Assembly (NCBI RefSeq): GCF_047238105.1
Contig: NZ_JBDFMD010000001.1
Span: 2,356,001-2,420,000 of the forward strand
Reading direction: 5' to 3'
Length of the DNA: 64,000 bases
Source of the DNA: Paenibacillus_D sp047238105
GTDB lineage: Bacteria; Bacillota; Bacilli; Paenibacillales; Paenibacillaceae
Within the stretch, counting starts at the first letter, position 1; each line of letters begins with the position of its first letter. The notes below the pieces were generated by a model. It did not search any database, was not told the origin of the DNA, and worked only from the letters and a program-made list of their open reading frames with translations. Of this stretch, positions 1 through 8,561 are shown one piece after another. A program made the translations under genes and the position numbers.

Positions 1-545
1 TTATAAGAAGGAATCGCATAGCTCCGGCCATCGCGCAGGTACGGGTACCAATCAACCTCGGACTGTCTGGCCGCTTCCTTCCACTTCTCCCCCGCATACT
101 GCTCGAACAGATCGTCCACTGCCCGAAACTTGCCGGAATCAATCAACTGCTGCGCCACGCCGGAAGGCACATTCATCACATCGGGCAGTTGCTCGCCGGA
201 GGACAATGACAGCATCAGCTTCGTTTCGTAGGCGTTCTCCAGCACGGAGGTCGTCCAAAGATATTCGATGTCGATGCCGAGTTGTTCCTTAACAATACGA
301 GTGTAGATATTATCCTCGATCGTCTCGCCTTCCCGGAACTTCAGATTCGGACCGAGCGCTTTGACCGTGGTCAGGGTAACGGGCGGATCGAACTTCCCGT
401 CGACGATCGTCAAGCCTTCCGACCGGTCGACTTCGTTAACCTGTGGCTCGTTGCCTGGATCATTCGATGAAGAGCATGCGGTTACAGCCAGGATGACGAC
501 CAGCAGTACGATGCCCATGAGCCAAGCTTTGCTTTTCGTGTTCAT
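1..545 (-). CDS. Sugar ABC transporter substrate-binding lipoprotein (N-terminal part; gene runs off the window)
   Basis: About 181 residues are visible and the 3' end lies beyond position 1. The start is ATG at 545, preceded by GGGGGAGAAC. The N-terminus is a lipoprotein signal: basic MNTKSKAW, a hydrophobic stretch, then the lipobox LAVTAC at about residues 19-24, followed by a Ser/Asn/Glu-rich linker. The following sequence (VTLTTVKALGPN, then LPDVMN) is typical of the extracellular solute-binding proteins that work with LplB/YtcP-type permeases. It should capture an oligosaccharide outside the membrane and pass it to a permease pair, possibly the divergent pair at 777-2601. The ligand cannot be inferred. 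Confidence 0.85.
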   Translation of the reverse strand, partial: MNTKSKAWLMGIVLLVVILAVTACSSSNDPGNEPQVNEVDRSEGLTIVDGKFDPPVTLTTVKALGPNLKFREGETIEDNIYTRIVKEQLGIDIEYLWTTSVLENAYETKLMLSLSSGEQLPDVMNVPSGVAQQLIDSGKFRAVDDLFEQYAGEKWKEAARQSEVDWYPYLRDGRSYAIPSY

Positions 546-587
546 ATGTTCTCCCCCTATGAATCAATGATGGCCTTTCTTGGCTTT

Positions 588-593
588 ATTGTA
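588..593 (-). promoter_or_regulatory. Candidate -10 box for the lipoprotein gene
   Basis: On the minus strand TACAAT lies about 45 bp upstream of the 545 start codon. The sequence 17 bp further upstream is a poor -35 (TGTGAA), which would fit an activator-dependent promoter. This is a by-eye assignment only. Confidence 0.3.
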
Positions 594-776
594 GACGCTT
601 CCGTTTCCTGTTCACAGATCAAAAAAGCAATATCGATAGCAAGATAAGAACCATTCTGGCCTATCCGCAAAACAGGTTTATATTGTGCTATCCATCTTTC
701 GATAATGCTCTGTCGAGAGCGAAAAGGGTCCGGGTATACTTTTGATACATTCATCATAGAAACGGAGGATTCGCGC

Positions 777-1688
777 ATGCGCAACAAAACAAAATGGAAT
801 TTTTCAAGCACCTGGCCGCTTCACTTGATGCTGGTCCCCGGTCTTGCCTTCGCCTTGATATTTCAATATATCCCCATGGCCGGCGTCATCATGGCGTTTC
901 AGGATTTCAAGCCCTGGTTCGGCATCTCCGAGTCGCCATGGGTCGGCTTGAAGCATTTCCGCCAGCTATTCAACCGACCGGACAGCATCCAGGTCATCTG
1001 GAATACGTTCATCATCGCTTCCCTGAAGATCTTCTTCGGGCTGCTGGCGCCGTTCACCTTTGCGCTGTTTCTGAACGAAGTCCGGAAGATGGTATTCAAG
1101 CGTACCATTCAGACTCTGGTCTATCTGCCTCATTTCATGTCGTGGGTTATTCTCGGCGGTATTCTGCTGGATCTGCTGTCCGTGGACGGTGGATTGGTCA
1201 ACCGGGTGCTGGGCAGCCTCTTCGGCATCGGTCCGATCTTCTTCCTCGGGGATGGCGACTGGTTCCGGTTCACCGTGGTGATCAGCGACATCTGGAAAGA
1301 ATTCGGCTTCGGGACGATCGTCTTTCTCGCCTCCCTTGCCGGCATTAACCCATCGCTCTATGAAGCGGCCGAAATCGACGGCGCCGGCAGATGGAAGCAA
1401 ACCTTGCATATTACGATTCCTGCACTTATCCCGATTACGATTGTCGTGGGCACACTGTCCCTGGGCCAGATTCTGAATGCCGGCTTCGATCAGATCTTCA
1501 ATCTGTATAACCCCCTGGTTTACGACAAAGGCGACATTATTGATACGTTTGTCTATCGCGAGGCGCTGCTTGGCGGCAAGTTCAGCTTCGGCACCGCAGT
1601 CGGCGTGTTCAAATCGGTCGTCGGTCTGATCCTGATTATCTTCTCTTATCGTCTGGCTTACAAACTCGCCGGGTACCGGATTTTTTAA
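777..1688 (+). CDS. Carbohydrate ABC transporter permease, LplB type
   Basis: 303-residue inner-membrane permease of the MalF-like binding-protein-dependent transport family. The start chosen is ATG 777 (MRNKTKWNF) because CGGAGG lies just upstream; the frame opens at 705 but that extension has no Shine-Dalgarno. Hydrophobic segments recur through the protein. The EAA loop that docks the ATPase is visible as EAAEIDGAGRWKQTLHITIP near residues 197-216. It is followed after 34 bp by the second permease at 1723, so the two should form a heterodimeric channel. No ATPase gene is nearby. A possible -10 (TATACT, 735-740) has only a weak -35. Confidence 0.9.
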   Translation: MRNKTKWNFSSTWPLHLMLVPGLAFALIFQYIPMAGVIMAFQDFKPWFGISESPWVGLKHFRQLFNRPDSIQVIWNTFIIASLKIFFGLLAPFTFALFLNEVRKMVFKRTIQTLVYLPHFMSWVILGGILLDLLSVDGGLVNRVLGSLFGIGPIFFLGDGDWFRFTVVISDIWKEFGFGTIVFLASLAGINPSLYEAAEIDGAGRWKQTLHITIPALIPITIVVGTLSLGQILNAGFDQIFNLYNPLVYDKGDIIDTFVYREALLGGKFSFGTAVGVFKSVVGLILIIFSYRLAYKLAGYRIF

Positions 1689-1722
1689 ACTCCGTTTACT
1701 ACGTTCCGACAGGAGGTATACC

Positions 1723-2601
1723 ATGTCCCACAATAATAGAGCCTACCGCATCTTTACGATCTTCAATTATATCGGCTTGAGTCTGCTTGCTCTGACCTGC
1801 ATCTTCCCGATGATTCACATCCTCGCGGTCTCGTTCAGCGGCAAAGCGGCAGCGACCGCCAACCTCGTGACGCTGTGGCCCGTCGATTTCACCTTGGAAG
1901 CCTATGAGAAAACATTGACCAACGAGTATTTCCTAAGGTCGCTCGGCATCGCTGTGCTTCGCACGGTGCTGGGAACCGCCATTACGATGGCTCTGGTGTT
2001 CCTTACCGCTTATCCACTGTCCAAGGCGGAACGAAGCTTCAAAGGCCGTTCCTTCTATGCCTGGTTTTTCGTGTTCACCATGCTGTTCAACGGCGGCCTG
2101 GTGCCTACCTATATTCTGGTCCAGAATCTGGGGATTATGAATACGATCTGGGCGCTCGTGCTGCCGATGGCGCTGAATGTCTGGCTGATTATTCTGATGC
2201 TGAACTTCTTCCGCACCATCCCCAAGGAGCTGGAGGAAGCGGCCTTTATCGACGGCGCCGGTCAGCTCAAGACCATGGCGATTATCTACCTGCCGCTATC
2301 CATGCCGGCCATCGCCACCCTGGCTCTGTTCGCGATGGTCTTTAACTGGAATGAGTGGTTTACGGGACTGATCTACATGTCGGACCGGACCAAGTATCCG
2401 CTGGCTACCTTTCTGCAAACGGTCATTGTTCAGAACGATCTGACGCAGATCAGCCGGGACCCGGCTGTCTTGGAGAATATCTCGCAGCGGACCGTCAAAG
2501 CCGCGCAGATCTTCATAGGCGCAATCCCGATTTTGATGGTATACCCGTTTTTACAGAAGTATTTTGTGAAGGGGATCGTGCTGGGGGCTGTGAAGGAGTA
2601 G
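1723..2601 (+). CDS. Carbohydrate ABC transporter permease, YtcP/MalG type
   Basis: 292 residues, start ATG 1723 with AGGAGG upstream. The EAA loop is EEAAFIDGAGQLKTMAIIYL and the C-terminus ends in the family signature KYFVKGIVLGAVKE. It is the usual second permease of MalG type, co-transcribed with the LplB-type partner, and forms the membrane channel for an oligosaccharide. The substrate is unknown. The downstream flippase gene begins 122 bp later and is probably a separate unit. Confidence 0.92.
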   Translation: MSHNNRAYRIFTIFNYIGLSLLALTCIFPMIHILAVSFSGKAAATANLVTLWPVDFTLEAYEKTLTNEYFLRSLGIAVLRTVLGTAITMALVFLTAYPLSKAERSFKGRSFYAWFFVFTMLFNGGLVPTYILVQNLGIMNTIWALVLPMALNVWLIILMLNFFRTIPKELEEAAFIDGAGQLKTMAIIYLPLSMPAIATLALFAMVFNWNEWFTGLIYMSDRTKYPLATFLQTVIVQNDLTQISRDPAVLENISQRTVKAAQIFIGAIPILMVYPFLQKYFVKGIVLGAVKE

Positions 2602-2684
2602 GATGAACTACGGGATCGCAATACACTTTGTAATCGCCCTGGGATAAGGAACCCCCGGCTTGTTCGCATGGAATTGCTATTCTT

Positions 2685-2702
2685 GAATACACATAAGTAT
2701 TC
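2685..2702. promoter_or_regulatory. Palindrome upstream of the flippase gene
   Basis: GAATAC, six bases, GTATTC: a perfect inverted repeat 22 bp upstream of the 2724 start codon. It could be an operator or part of a sporulation-type promoter, because spoVB genes are known to be expressed in sporulation. Neither -35 nor -10 of a specific sigma factor can be assigned with confidence. Confidence 0.3.
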
Positions 2703-2723
2703 CGTATTACAGGAGGGCCATAC

Positions 2724-4277
2724 ATGTCACAACCCGGGCAATCGTTCATGAGAGGGACGCTGGTCTTGTCGGCCGCCGCCTTCATCAACCGGATTCTTGG
2801 CTTTATCAGCGGGATGTATATCGCCCGCGTCCTGGGCGCGGAGGGCATCGGCATCCTGATGATGGCCCATCCGCTCGTCCCGCTCGTCATTACCATTACC
2901 GAGCTGGGATTGCCAGTTGCCATTTCCAAGCTCGTAGCAGAGGCCAACGCCCGTGGCGAACGGGAGAAGGTCAGACGCATCCTGCATGTTTCCCTTGCCG
3001 TCACGGGCTTGCTGAGCGTCACGCTCACTACCTTGTCGCTGCTCGCCTCGGAGTGGATCGCCTCCATCCTGCTGAGCGATCAACGCGCGTATTATGCGAT
3101 GCTGGCGATCACGCCGATCGCGCCGATCATCGCCGTCTCCGCCGTGCTGAAGGGCTATTTCCGCGGCATGCAGCGGATGAAGACAATCGCAGCGTCCGAT
3201 GTGCTGGAGCATACGGTGCAGATCGCCATCGTGCTTGCACTGGTCCACCTATTGCTACCCTATGGCATCGCTTATGCGGCTGCCGGCGCGATGGCCGCAT
3301 CGGTCGTCAGCGAAGCGATCAGCCTCTCCTTCCTGCTGATCAGCTACAAGCTGCACGGCGAAGCGAAGCTCCCGGGCGAGACATGGGCAAGTCATCTGCG
3401 GCATGGCAGACGCACACTGGGCGAACTGCTGCAGATCGGACTGCCGACGACCGGGCATGGTGTTGTTCATTCGTTATACAGCGCCTTCCAGCCGCTCCTG
3501 ATCACGACCAGTCTGGCGCTCGCCGGGATCGGGACGGAACTAGCGACCAAGCAGTTCGGCCTGCTGGCGGGCTATGTTTTCCCCCTGCTGTTTATGCCGA
3601 GCTTCATTACCCAATCCTTGTCCACAGCACTTATACCAGCGATTGGCGAAGCTGCCGCGAACCGAAATAGCCTGCTCATCCATCAGCGGATGAGTCAGGC
3701 GGTCAAGCTCGGGCTATTAATCGGCGCCCCGGCGACGATGATCCTGTACGAGTGGGCCACGCCCTTAACGACATTAATCTATAACGCCCCAGAGGCAGGT
3801 ATACTGCTGGCGATCCTGGCCCCGATCTTCTTCCTGCATTATCTCGATGCGCCGCTGCACGCGATCCTGCTCGGTCTCGGCCAGGCCAACGCCATGCTGT
3901 TGAACTACGTGATCGCCACCGTGTTCCGGGCTGTCTCGATCTTCGTGCTCGGCAGCCATTTCGGCATCACCGGCGTCGCCTATGGCATCGGGATCGGCAT
4001 CGCGGTGCAGACGGCGCTCAATTTCTTATCCATCTCCGGCTCGATCGGCTTCTACTGGAGCATCCGCCCCCTCATCAAGGTCGGCATCTGCACGGTGCTG
4101 ATGGCGATCGGCGGACGCTCAGCGTATGCGTATCTCGTCACCAGCCACAGCCTGCCGTCGGCCTGGAGCGTCGCCGTCTCCGTCGTCTGCGCGCTGCTGC
4201 TCTACCTGCTTGCTCTGCTCGTTGCGGGGATGTTACCCGGGAAGAACCGGCGTTACCGGTTCTCGATACCTTGGTAG
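2724..4277 (+). CDS. SpoVB/MurJ-like polysaccharide biosynthesis (MOP superfamily) flippase
   Basis: 517 residues with about 14 hydrophobic segments. The N-terminal sequence (SAAAFINRILGFISGMYIAR) is the classic start of the stage V sporulation protein B/MATE-like branch of the multidrug/oligosaccharidyl-lipid/polysaccharide flippase superfamily. Such proteins flip lipid-linked sugars across the membrane, and SpoVB itself is needed for spore cortex formation. Start ATG 2724 has AGGAGGGCC upstream. Firmicutes carry several paralogues, so it may be a cell-envelope paralogue rather than the sporulation protein. It converges on the gene at 4303-5048. Confidence 0.88.
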   Translation: MSQPGQSFMRGTLVLSAAAFINRILGFISGMYIARVLGAEGIGILMMAHPLVPLVITITELGLPVAISKLVAEANARGEREKVRRILHVSLAVTGLLSVTLTTLSLLASEWIASILLSDQRAYYAMLAITPIAPIIAVSAVLKGYFRGMQRMKTIAASDVLEHTVQIAIVLALVHLLLPYGIAYAAAGAMAASVVSEAISLSFLLISYKLHGEAKLPGETWASHLRHGRRTLGELLQIGLPTTGHGVVHSLYSAFQPLLITTSLALAGIGTELATKQFGLLAGYVFPLLFMPSFITQSLSTALIPAIGEAAANRNSLLIHQRMSQAVKLGLLIGAPATMILYEWATPLTTLIYNAPEAGILLAILAPIFFLHYLDAPLHAILLGLGQANAMLLNYVIATVFRAVSIFVLGSHFGITGVAYGIGIGIAVQTALNFLSISGSIGFYWSIRPLIKVGICTVLMAIGGRSAYAYLVTSHSLPSAWSVAVSVVCALLLYLLALLVAGMLPGKNRRYRFSIPW

Positions 4278-4302
4278 GGCTGCTGCAAGTGTTGAGCGTA
4301 CA

Positions 4303-5048
4303 TCACGCATGATCCGAACATGCTTCCGGCAAGACCAGACTGCCGCTGGCATAATACGCCGGGTCGGCGTCGCGCATGATGAAGGGACTTTGGCATGATT
4401 GGCAAAACAACCAGATCGGAGCTTTGAGGGTACGATCAGCGAGCGCGCACGTTCTCTCACCAGCTCCTGCCACTGTGCATCCGACAGCTTGCTGCTGTTC
4501 GTCAGATCCTGAATGACTTGCCGGATCATCGCTTGCACCTTCTTATACTCGGTTCTCTCCCATATCTTCAAGAGTGGAATGTACTTTGCGTTGCGGGAGT
4601 TCAGGATCTTATACAATAACAGATATATCATCCCCCGGTTGCGATCTTTGAGGTCATTCAGGTCGATGGGGAGAACATTGCTATCCAGCAGCGCATCAAA
4701 CTGACGCACGAACTCCGTCGCCCGTTGGTCCCTCTCGATCACCCAGCCCAGCGGGCTGAATACGATCATGGGCAGCTTGCCGGACAGCTCCGTCTCCAAA
4801 TATCCCGCATCGATCATATCATCCACCTTCTCCAGGATCTGGTCCATCGTAAGGTGGTTGAAGTATCCGTAGGCGGGGGTGAGATTCAGTTCGAGCTCCA
4901 GCAGCTTTTTCTCTTTGGAGCCTTTTAGGATCTTGGTCAGCAGCGTCCTGCCGCCTTGAGCGATAATCTCATCTGCAGCCCGCAGGATGGCCAGCTTCTC
5001 GGCATGGGGCAAGGAGGATTCTACACGCTCACGTCGTTTTTTGGGCAT
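4303..5048 (-). pseudogene. RQC-like winged-helix DNA-binding protein, single-base frameshift near the 3' end
   Basis: Residues 1-200 read MPKKRRERVESS then a basic/hydrophobic region (TPAYGYFNHLTMDQILEKVD) resembling the RQC winged-helix region of RecQ helicases, as in the small RQC-minor proteins of bacilli. Start ATG 5048 has GAGGAAGAGAG upstream. As written, the frame runs into Arg/Ala-rich non-homologous sequence and overlaps the convergent flippase gene. Adding one base at the TTT run 4423-4425 instead gives SKAPIWLFCQSCQSPFIMRD and a stop at 4303-4305, clear of the neighbour. The restored product is about 248 residues with a CxxC pair. The RQC assignment is moderately sure and the frameshift is well supported. 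Confidence 0.7.
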
Positions 5049-5143
5049 CAGACTCTCTTCCTCTTCTAAAAATAGTGTTTCTTCTATATTATAATGCATA
5101 TTAGCTTATTGCGCGTCAGCGACTCGGTTAAATACTAACCTCA

Positions 5144-5190
5144 AAAAGCCGAATGTTATCAGAGACATCTTCTGACAACACTCGGCTTTT
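5144..5190. terminator. Inverted repeat, probable terminator
   Basis: AAAAGCCGA...TGTT...TCAGA pairs with TCTGA...AACA...CGGCTTTT around a short loop. The near-perfect stem is flanked by A- and T-runs. It lies 50 bp downstream of the mannose-6-phosphate isomerase stop, on its minus-strand downstream side, and before the start of the RQC-like gene. Confidence 0.75.
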
Positions 5191-5240
5191 AGGCATCAAC
5201 CACCTCTTGCGGGGTGGTCCCTTCACACTATTCGGGCTCC

Positions 5241-6332
5241 TCATGCTTGCGGCGGATAACACCTGAGGAGGGCAAGCAGGCCCGCCTCCCCTTCCACAGT
5301 AACCCCGCTGCAAGAGGCTGGCAGGAACACCTTCGCTCCCCGTTGGAGCGAGAGAGCCTGATTCTCCCACCGCAGCGTTCCTGACCCCTCGGTCACAACC
5401 AGCACCGAGAAGCTCGGAGCGTCAGCCAAGCGATGCTGATGGCGCGGAAGTACATTAATCTTCGACAAAGCAAAGCATGGCGTATCGTCATACGAAATGA
5501 GTCCATGCTCGCCGGCCTCCTGAATCTCGCTGTCCTGCAGTCGAATATGGCGCAGCGTGTCTGCTGCATCCCGGGTCTCCCACCCAAAACAGTCGAACAT
5601 CCGCTCGAAGCCCAGTCCTTGATGACACAGCTCATCCTCGATCTTGAAGCCGCTGGGACTTGTCCGCTCGATCCGGATCGTATAATCGGTCGCCTCCTGA
5701 ATTTCCAGAAGGAGACAGCCGGGCCCGATCGCATGCGGCAAGCCGCCCCGTATCAGATATACCTCCCCCGGAGTGACCGGAATTTTGTGCAGACAATCCA
5801 GCATTCCGGAGATATCTTGCTTGTGAAACGCTGTGACGATCTTGTCTCTTGTCGTTCCAGGCTTGAATCCCGCGAAGATATGCGGTGGTTCCCCGCCAAC
5901 CTCTCTCCCCTCCAGGACATACCAAGCCTCCGTCTTGCCGTAAGGCGAGCCGAACAACATCTGCGCCTTCTCGCTGGATGGGTGCACCTGGATCGCTAGC
6001 CGCTCCGCCGCATCAAGCAGCTTGACCAGCACGCCCGTGTCCGTTCCATAACGAGCCAGATGTCTTGTACCCAATACCGCTTCAGCATGAGTGTGGATCC
6101 AATCCGTTAACAGAACAGGCCTGCCATCGGGGCCCTCGAATCGGCATTGTCCTTCATGCTCACCGGTCGCAGACGCACCTTGCCTCGCTGCTACAGTAGA
6201 AGCAACCCATTCTTCGGGATAATGTGTATCTGCGGCCATGGCTTCGTTGTACCATTGGCTCAAGACTTGTCCGCCCTTATAGGTACGCCATACCCGATTG
6301 CGCATCAATTGGACTGGGGTTCCAGGATGCAT
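5241..6332 (-). CDS. manA: Mannose-6-phosphate isomerase, class I
   Basis: 363 residues. It interconverts mannose 6-phosphate and fructose 6-phosphate in the cytoplasm. Zinc-site motifs are visible in order: QVHPS (Gln and His), GKTEAWYVL (Glu), then GLPHAIGPG (His), all embedded in the cupin core typical of type I isomerases. The C-terminal cupin-like part (from about residue 280) is a second beta-barrel. Start ATG 6332 has GAGGGGG upstream. It is a single gene between a terminator and a roughly 220-bp gap. It fits the sugar-catabolic setting but has no transport gene in its operon. Confidence 0.92.
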   Translation of the reverse strand: MHPGTPVQLMRNRVWRTYKGGQVLSQWYNEAMAADTHYPEEWVASTVAARQGASATGEHEGQCRFEGPDGRPVLLTDWIHTHAEAVLGTRHLARYGTDTGVLVKLLDAAERLAIQVHPSSEKAQMLFGSPYGKTEAWYVLEGREVGGEPPHIFAGFKPGTTRDKIVTAFHKQDISGMLDCLHKIPVTPGEVYLIRGGLPHAIGPGCLLLEIQEATDYTIRIERTSPSGFKIEDELCHQGLGFERMFDCFGWETRDAADTLRHIRLQDSEIQEAGEHGLISYDDTPCFALSKINVLPRHQHRLADAPSFSVLVVTEGSGTLRWENQALSLQRGAKVFLPASCSGVTVEGEAGLLALLRCYPPQA

Positions 6333-6526
6333 GACGATCGCCCCCTCGTTAACATGTAGCGGGGAATGTCCTTCTTATGGCACAACTGCTGTACCCCGCT
6401 CTATGCAACGGTACCATACAGACGATGGTCGGGGATAGCAACACTTTTCAAGGATATAAACAGTATTTAAGCTTTGCTCCATCTCCCCGGGCCGCACCTT
6501 AGGAGCCCAAGCACAAGACTCACCAG

Positions 6527-6553
6527 GTTCACTGACAACCGCTGTCAGCGAAC
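6527..6553. repeat. Small inverted repeat downstream of the WYL gene
   Basis: GTTC-a-CTGAC ... GTCAG-c-GAAC with a short loop lies directly after the stop of the WYL regulator. It could terminate transcription, but no T-run follows. The rest of 6333-6526 shows nothing recognisable. Confidence 0.35.
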
Positions 6554-6554
6554 T

Positions 6555-7526
6555 TCAACCCTCATAATGCCTGGCGATATCGGCAGCCAGCTCCCGGATC
6601 CGCTCCTTCAGCTCCTGCGGCTCCCGGATGCGGATAGCTGTGCCAAACGTCATCAGATAGACCGGCAGGTACTTGTTCATCGTCGGAACGTCGAGCAGGA
6701 AACAGACGTCGCGGTCGGTTCGTTCCGTCACATAATGGCGCATATGCCAGTGGGCGCAGATAGCGCTCAGCGTGTCAGGCTCTCCCTCGATGCGGATAAC
6801 CGTCAGCGGCCCCCCGGATTCGCGTCCCTGCTCCGACTTGTCGCGGAAATAGGCAGCAGCGGAGAACTGCTTTGGCTTATCGAACTGTGCTTCGGTCAGC
6901 TCCAGCCGAGTGATGCGGTCCACGCGGAACGTCCGCACCGCCTGTGCCCGGTGGCAGTAAGCTACGGCATACCATTCGTTCCGGTTATAGGCGAGTCCGT
7001 ACGGATTGACCTCCCGCTCGTCCGTCTGCTCCGCATCCGCTTTGTGGTAGGTGATCCTTACCGTCACCCCGTCTTTCGCTGCCTGTTCCAAGTCGCGAAG
7101 CAACGGCACGACGGCAGGATGACGAACCGGAGAGATCACATCCAAGCCGCTGGTCTGTCGGGACAGATCGTGGCGCTGATCTTCGTGCAGCCCATTTTCC
7201 ACCTTCTTCAATGCGCTCTCCAGCTCCTCTGTATACGGATAACCTGCGCCTTGCGCAAATTTATACGCATCGACAAGCGCCTTCAGCTCTACGGGATTGA
7301 AGAACAACGGTGTTTCCTTGAAGCTCTCCATGATGCGTATGCCGCCGTCATGCCCCGATTCCGCAATGACCGGCACCCCGCTCGCGCATAACGCATCAAT
7401 ATACCGGTAAACGGTACGGACGCTGATCTCCAGACTGTCTGCCATTTGAGCGGCGGTGAGTTTTCTTCCCGAGCGCAGCATCCAGAGCATCGAGAGCATA
7501 TTATCCCATTTGGCCAATGGCTTCAC
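6555..7526 (-). CDS. WYL-domain transcriptional regulator (YafY-like, DeoR-type HTH)
   Basis: 323 residues. An N-terminal helix-turn-helix (TAAQMADSLEISVRTVYRYI, residues about 24-43) is followed by a WYL domain around residues 145-215 (GLAYNRNEWYAVAYCHR) and a C-terminal WCX-like extension. WYL proteins bind nucleotide or nucleic-acid-like ligands and switch transcription. The start ATG 7526 lies inside the 3' end of the LysR gene, giving a 26-bp overlap in a different frame, so translation is probably coupled. Its target is not evident. The closest divergent gene is the MetX-like hydrolase. Confidence 0.88.
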   Translation of the reverse strand: MKPLAKWDNMLSMLWMLRSGRKLTAAQMADSLEISVRTVYRYIDALCASGVPVIAESGHDGGIRIMESFKETPLFFNPVELKALVDAYKFAQGAGYPYTEELESALKKVENGLHEDQRHDLSRQTSGLDVISPVRHPAVVPLLRDLEQAAKDGVTVRITYHKADAEQTDEREVNPYGLAYNRNEWYAVAYCHRAQAVRTFRVDRITRLELTEAQFDKPKQFSAAAYFRDKSEQGRESGGPLTVIRIEGEPDTLSAICAHWHMRHYVTERTDRDVCFLLDVPTMNKYLPVYLMTFGTAIRIREPQELKERIRELAADIARHYEG

Positions 7527-8418
7527 CTTCGCTTCCAGTCAATATCGTCCGCGCCGTCTGCATAAACGCTTCAATGGCCGGTGAAAGCCATTTCTCCTTG
7601 TGCCACAGCATTTGCGTAGTTACCTGCAGATCGCTGAAGTCCAAGGGCAGGGCAGCCAACTGACCTCGCTCCAGCTCGGAAGCCACCGCGATCTCCGGCA
7701 GGAAGGCAATCCCGATCCCGGACATCGCACATTGCTTGATCGCCTCGGCACTGCTGAATTCCAGATTGTCGCCGCTATCCATGCCCCGCATCACTAGGGA
7801 GCGCTCGAACATCGTGCGGTAGGGACAGCCTTTCTCGTTGAGCAAGAACATCTCCCCCACCATATCTTCCGGGAGCAGCTCTTTTCTCTGGAGCAGCGGG
7901 TGATCCGGGGCAACCAGAAGCCGGAAAGACTCATCGACCAGCGACTCCGCCCGCAAAGGGACGGCATGAACCGGTTCCTCCAGACAAAAGACTACATCCG
8001 TTTTACCCTCGTACAGACTCGGCTTCAGCTGCTCATTCGACAAAGGCCGAAAGATGATCCGAACACCGGGATAACGTTCCCGGAAGCTGCGAAAGACGTC
8101 CGGCAGCCGATAAGCGCAGAGCACCTCGTTGGCACTGATCGTAACCGTTCCTGTCAGCTCCCCGTCGCCGCTCAGATTGTCACGCGCCTCATCCAGCGTA
8201 TTGAGCATATGGTTGACATAGTGCAAAAACCGAGTACCCTCATCGGTCAAGGTCAGCTGCTTGCCCAGCCTGTCAAACAGCCGCACGCCGAGCTCTCCCT
8301 CGAGCGCCTGCATCTGCATCGTCACGTTCGAAGGCACATAGTTCAAAGCCGCTGCTGCCCGGCTGAAGCTGAGCGTGATCGCGACAGTACGGAATGTAAT
8401 CAGCTGACGCAATTCCAA
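7501..8418 (-). CDS. LysR-family transcriptional regulator
   Basis: 305 residues. The N-terminal winged HTH is LELRQLITFRTVAITLSFSR...ALNYVPSNVTMQMQALEGEL, and the substrate-binding domain spans roughly residues 90-295. The start chosen is TTG 8418 because GGAGGG precedes it by seven bases; the frame opens at 8454 but those extra codons lack a Shine-Dalgarno. It is divergent from the alpha/beta hydrolase at 8562, the classical LysR arrangement, so it likely controls that gene and itself. The inverted repeat at 8451-8467 lies in the shared promoter region. Confidence 0.9.
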   Translation of the reverse strand: MELRQLITFRTVAITLSFSRAAAALNYVPSNVTMQMQALEGELGVRLFDRLGKQLTLTDEGTRFLHYVNHMLNTLDEARDNLSGDGELTGTVTISANEVLCAYRLPDVFRSFRERYPGVRIIFRPLSNEQLKPSLYEGKTDVVFCLEEPVHAVPLRAESLVDESFRLLVAPDHPLLQRKELLPEDMVGEMFLLNEKGCPYRTMFERSLVMRGMDSGDNLEFSSAEAIKQCAMSGIGIAFLPEIAVASELERGQLAALPLDFSDLQVTTQMLWHKEKWLSPAIEAFMQTARTILTGSEGEAIGQMG

Positions 8419-8450
8419 GTTTATCCCTCCATCATTCAATATTATTGAAG

Positions 8451-8481
8451 TCAAACATCAAGTTTGATTAATTTACTTGAT
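8451..8481. promoter_or_regulatory. Probable LysR operator between divergent genes
   Basis: A perfect palindrome TCAAAC-ATCAA-GTTTGA (8451-8467) overlaps a second inverted pair ATCAAG (8457-8462) and CTTGAT (8476-8481). Overlapping dyads between a LysR gene and its divergent target fit recognition and activation sites. The link to this LysR protein is inferred from position only. Confidence 0.6.
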
Positions 8482-8561
8482 CTTAGCTTCGTTATAAAGT
8501 GAAGTCAAGCGCTTCGCGCGCAGTAAGTCTCTTCATCACACTTCCGGAGGTCGATACAACG

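Noticed and set aside
5128..5370. Small gene downstream of manA
   Set aside because: It overlaps the manA 3' end and the terminator hairpin, with Cys/Gly-rich shadow composition.
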